Of a stretch of DNA of 5,177 nucleotides, positions 5,157 through 5,177 are shown one piece after another (the stretch's first letter is position 1; each line of letters begins with the position of its first letter). The notes under the pieces are model-generated. The model saw only the letters and a program-made list of their open reading frames with translations, did no database searches and was not told the DNA's origin. Position numbers and translations under genes: made by a program. The stretch comes from Bdellovibrionales bacterium (lineage in GTDB: Bacteria > Bdellovibrionota > Bdellovibrionia > Bdellovibrionales > JAMPXM01), in the NCBI GenBank assembly GCA_005792225.1, contig SXSP01000473.1, forward strand, positions 1 to 5,177. The letters are read 5' to 3'.

Positions 5157-5177
5157 GCGGGCGGCTGCGGAGCCCGC
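5157..5177. repeat. GC-rich inverted repeat at the right window edge
   Basis: GCGGGC (5157-5162) and GCCCGC (5172-5177) are exact reverse complements around a 9-nt loop, directly after the terminator T tract. The arms may continue beyond the window, so nothing firm can be said of its extent or role. A dispersed palindromic repeat is one option. Confidence 0.4.

Overview
The window looks like a fragment of a Gram-negative, fairly GC-rich bacterial chromosome. It holds the first three genes of a type II secretion system (T2SS) on the minus strand, in the order gspC, gspD, gspE, with gspE running off the left edge. The secretin, with its long Pro/Gly-rich linkers and a PDZ-type GspC, fits Bdellovibrionota or a related former deltaproteobacterial lineage. 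That assignment is an impression from protein style and is not proven by anything in the window.

Layout. 1-223 (minus) is the N-terminal domain of the GspE ATPase, with a TTG start. 224-297 is a short gspD-gspE spacer containing a GNRA-capped stem-loop. 298-2772 (minus) is the GspD outer-membrane secretin. 2816-3706 (minus) is GspC, the inner-membrane clamp that links the secretin to the inner-membrane platform. 3707-4195 has no gene I can assign; it holds an AT-rich island, a palindrome, a weak promoter candidate for the gsp genes and an unexplained open frame. 4118-4337 is an unusually clear regulatory block reading rightward: an 8-13-8 dyad, a full match to the sigma-54 -24/-12 consensus, and a leader with three small stem-loops. 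4338-5072 (plus) encodes a 244-residue FabD-like (malonyl-CoA:ACP transacylase fold) protein that appears to lack the small ferredoxin-like subdomain and every catalytic residue except the serine. 5105-5156 is a strong intrinsic terminator that closes this unit.

How it works together. GspC, GspD and GspE are core T2SS parts: the secretin pore, the periplasmic/inner-membrane connector and the cytoplasmic motor. They are closely spaced (43 and 74 nt gaps), so probably one operon that continues left. The rightward gene is a separate, apparently single-gene unit under an enhancer-dependent sigma-54 promoter. Nothing in the sequence ties it to secretion beyond its divergent position. The most noteworthy content is this unit: a probable pseudo-acyltransferase with dedicated sigma-54 control.
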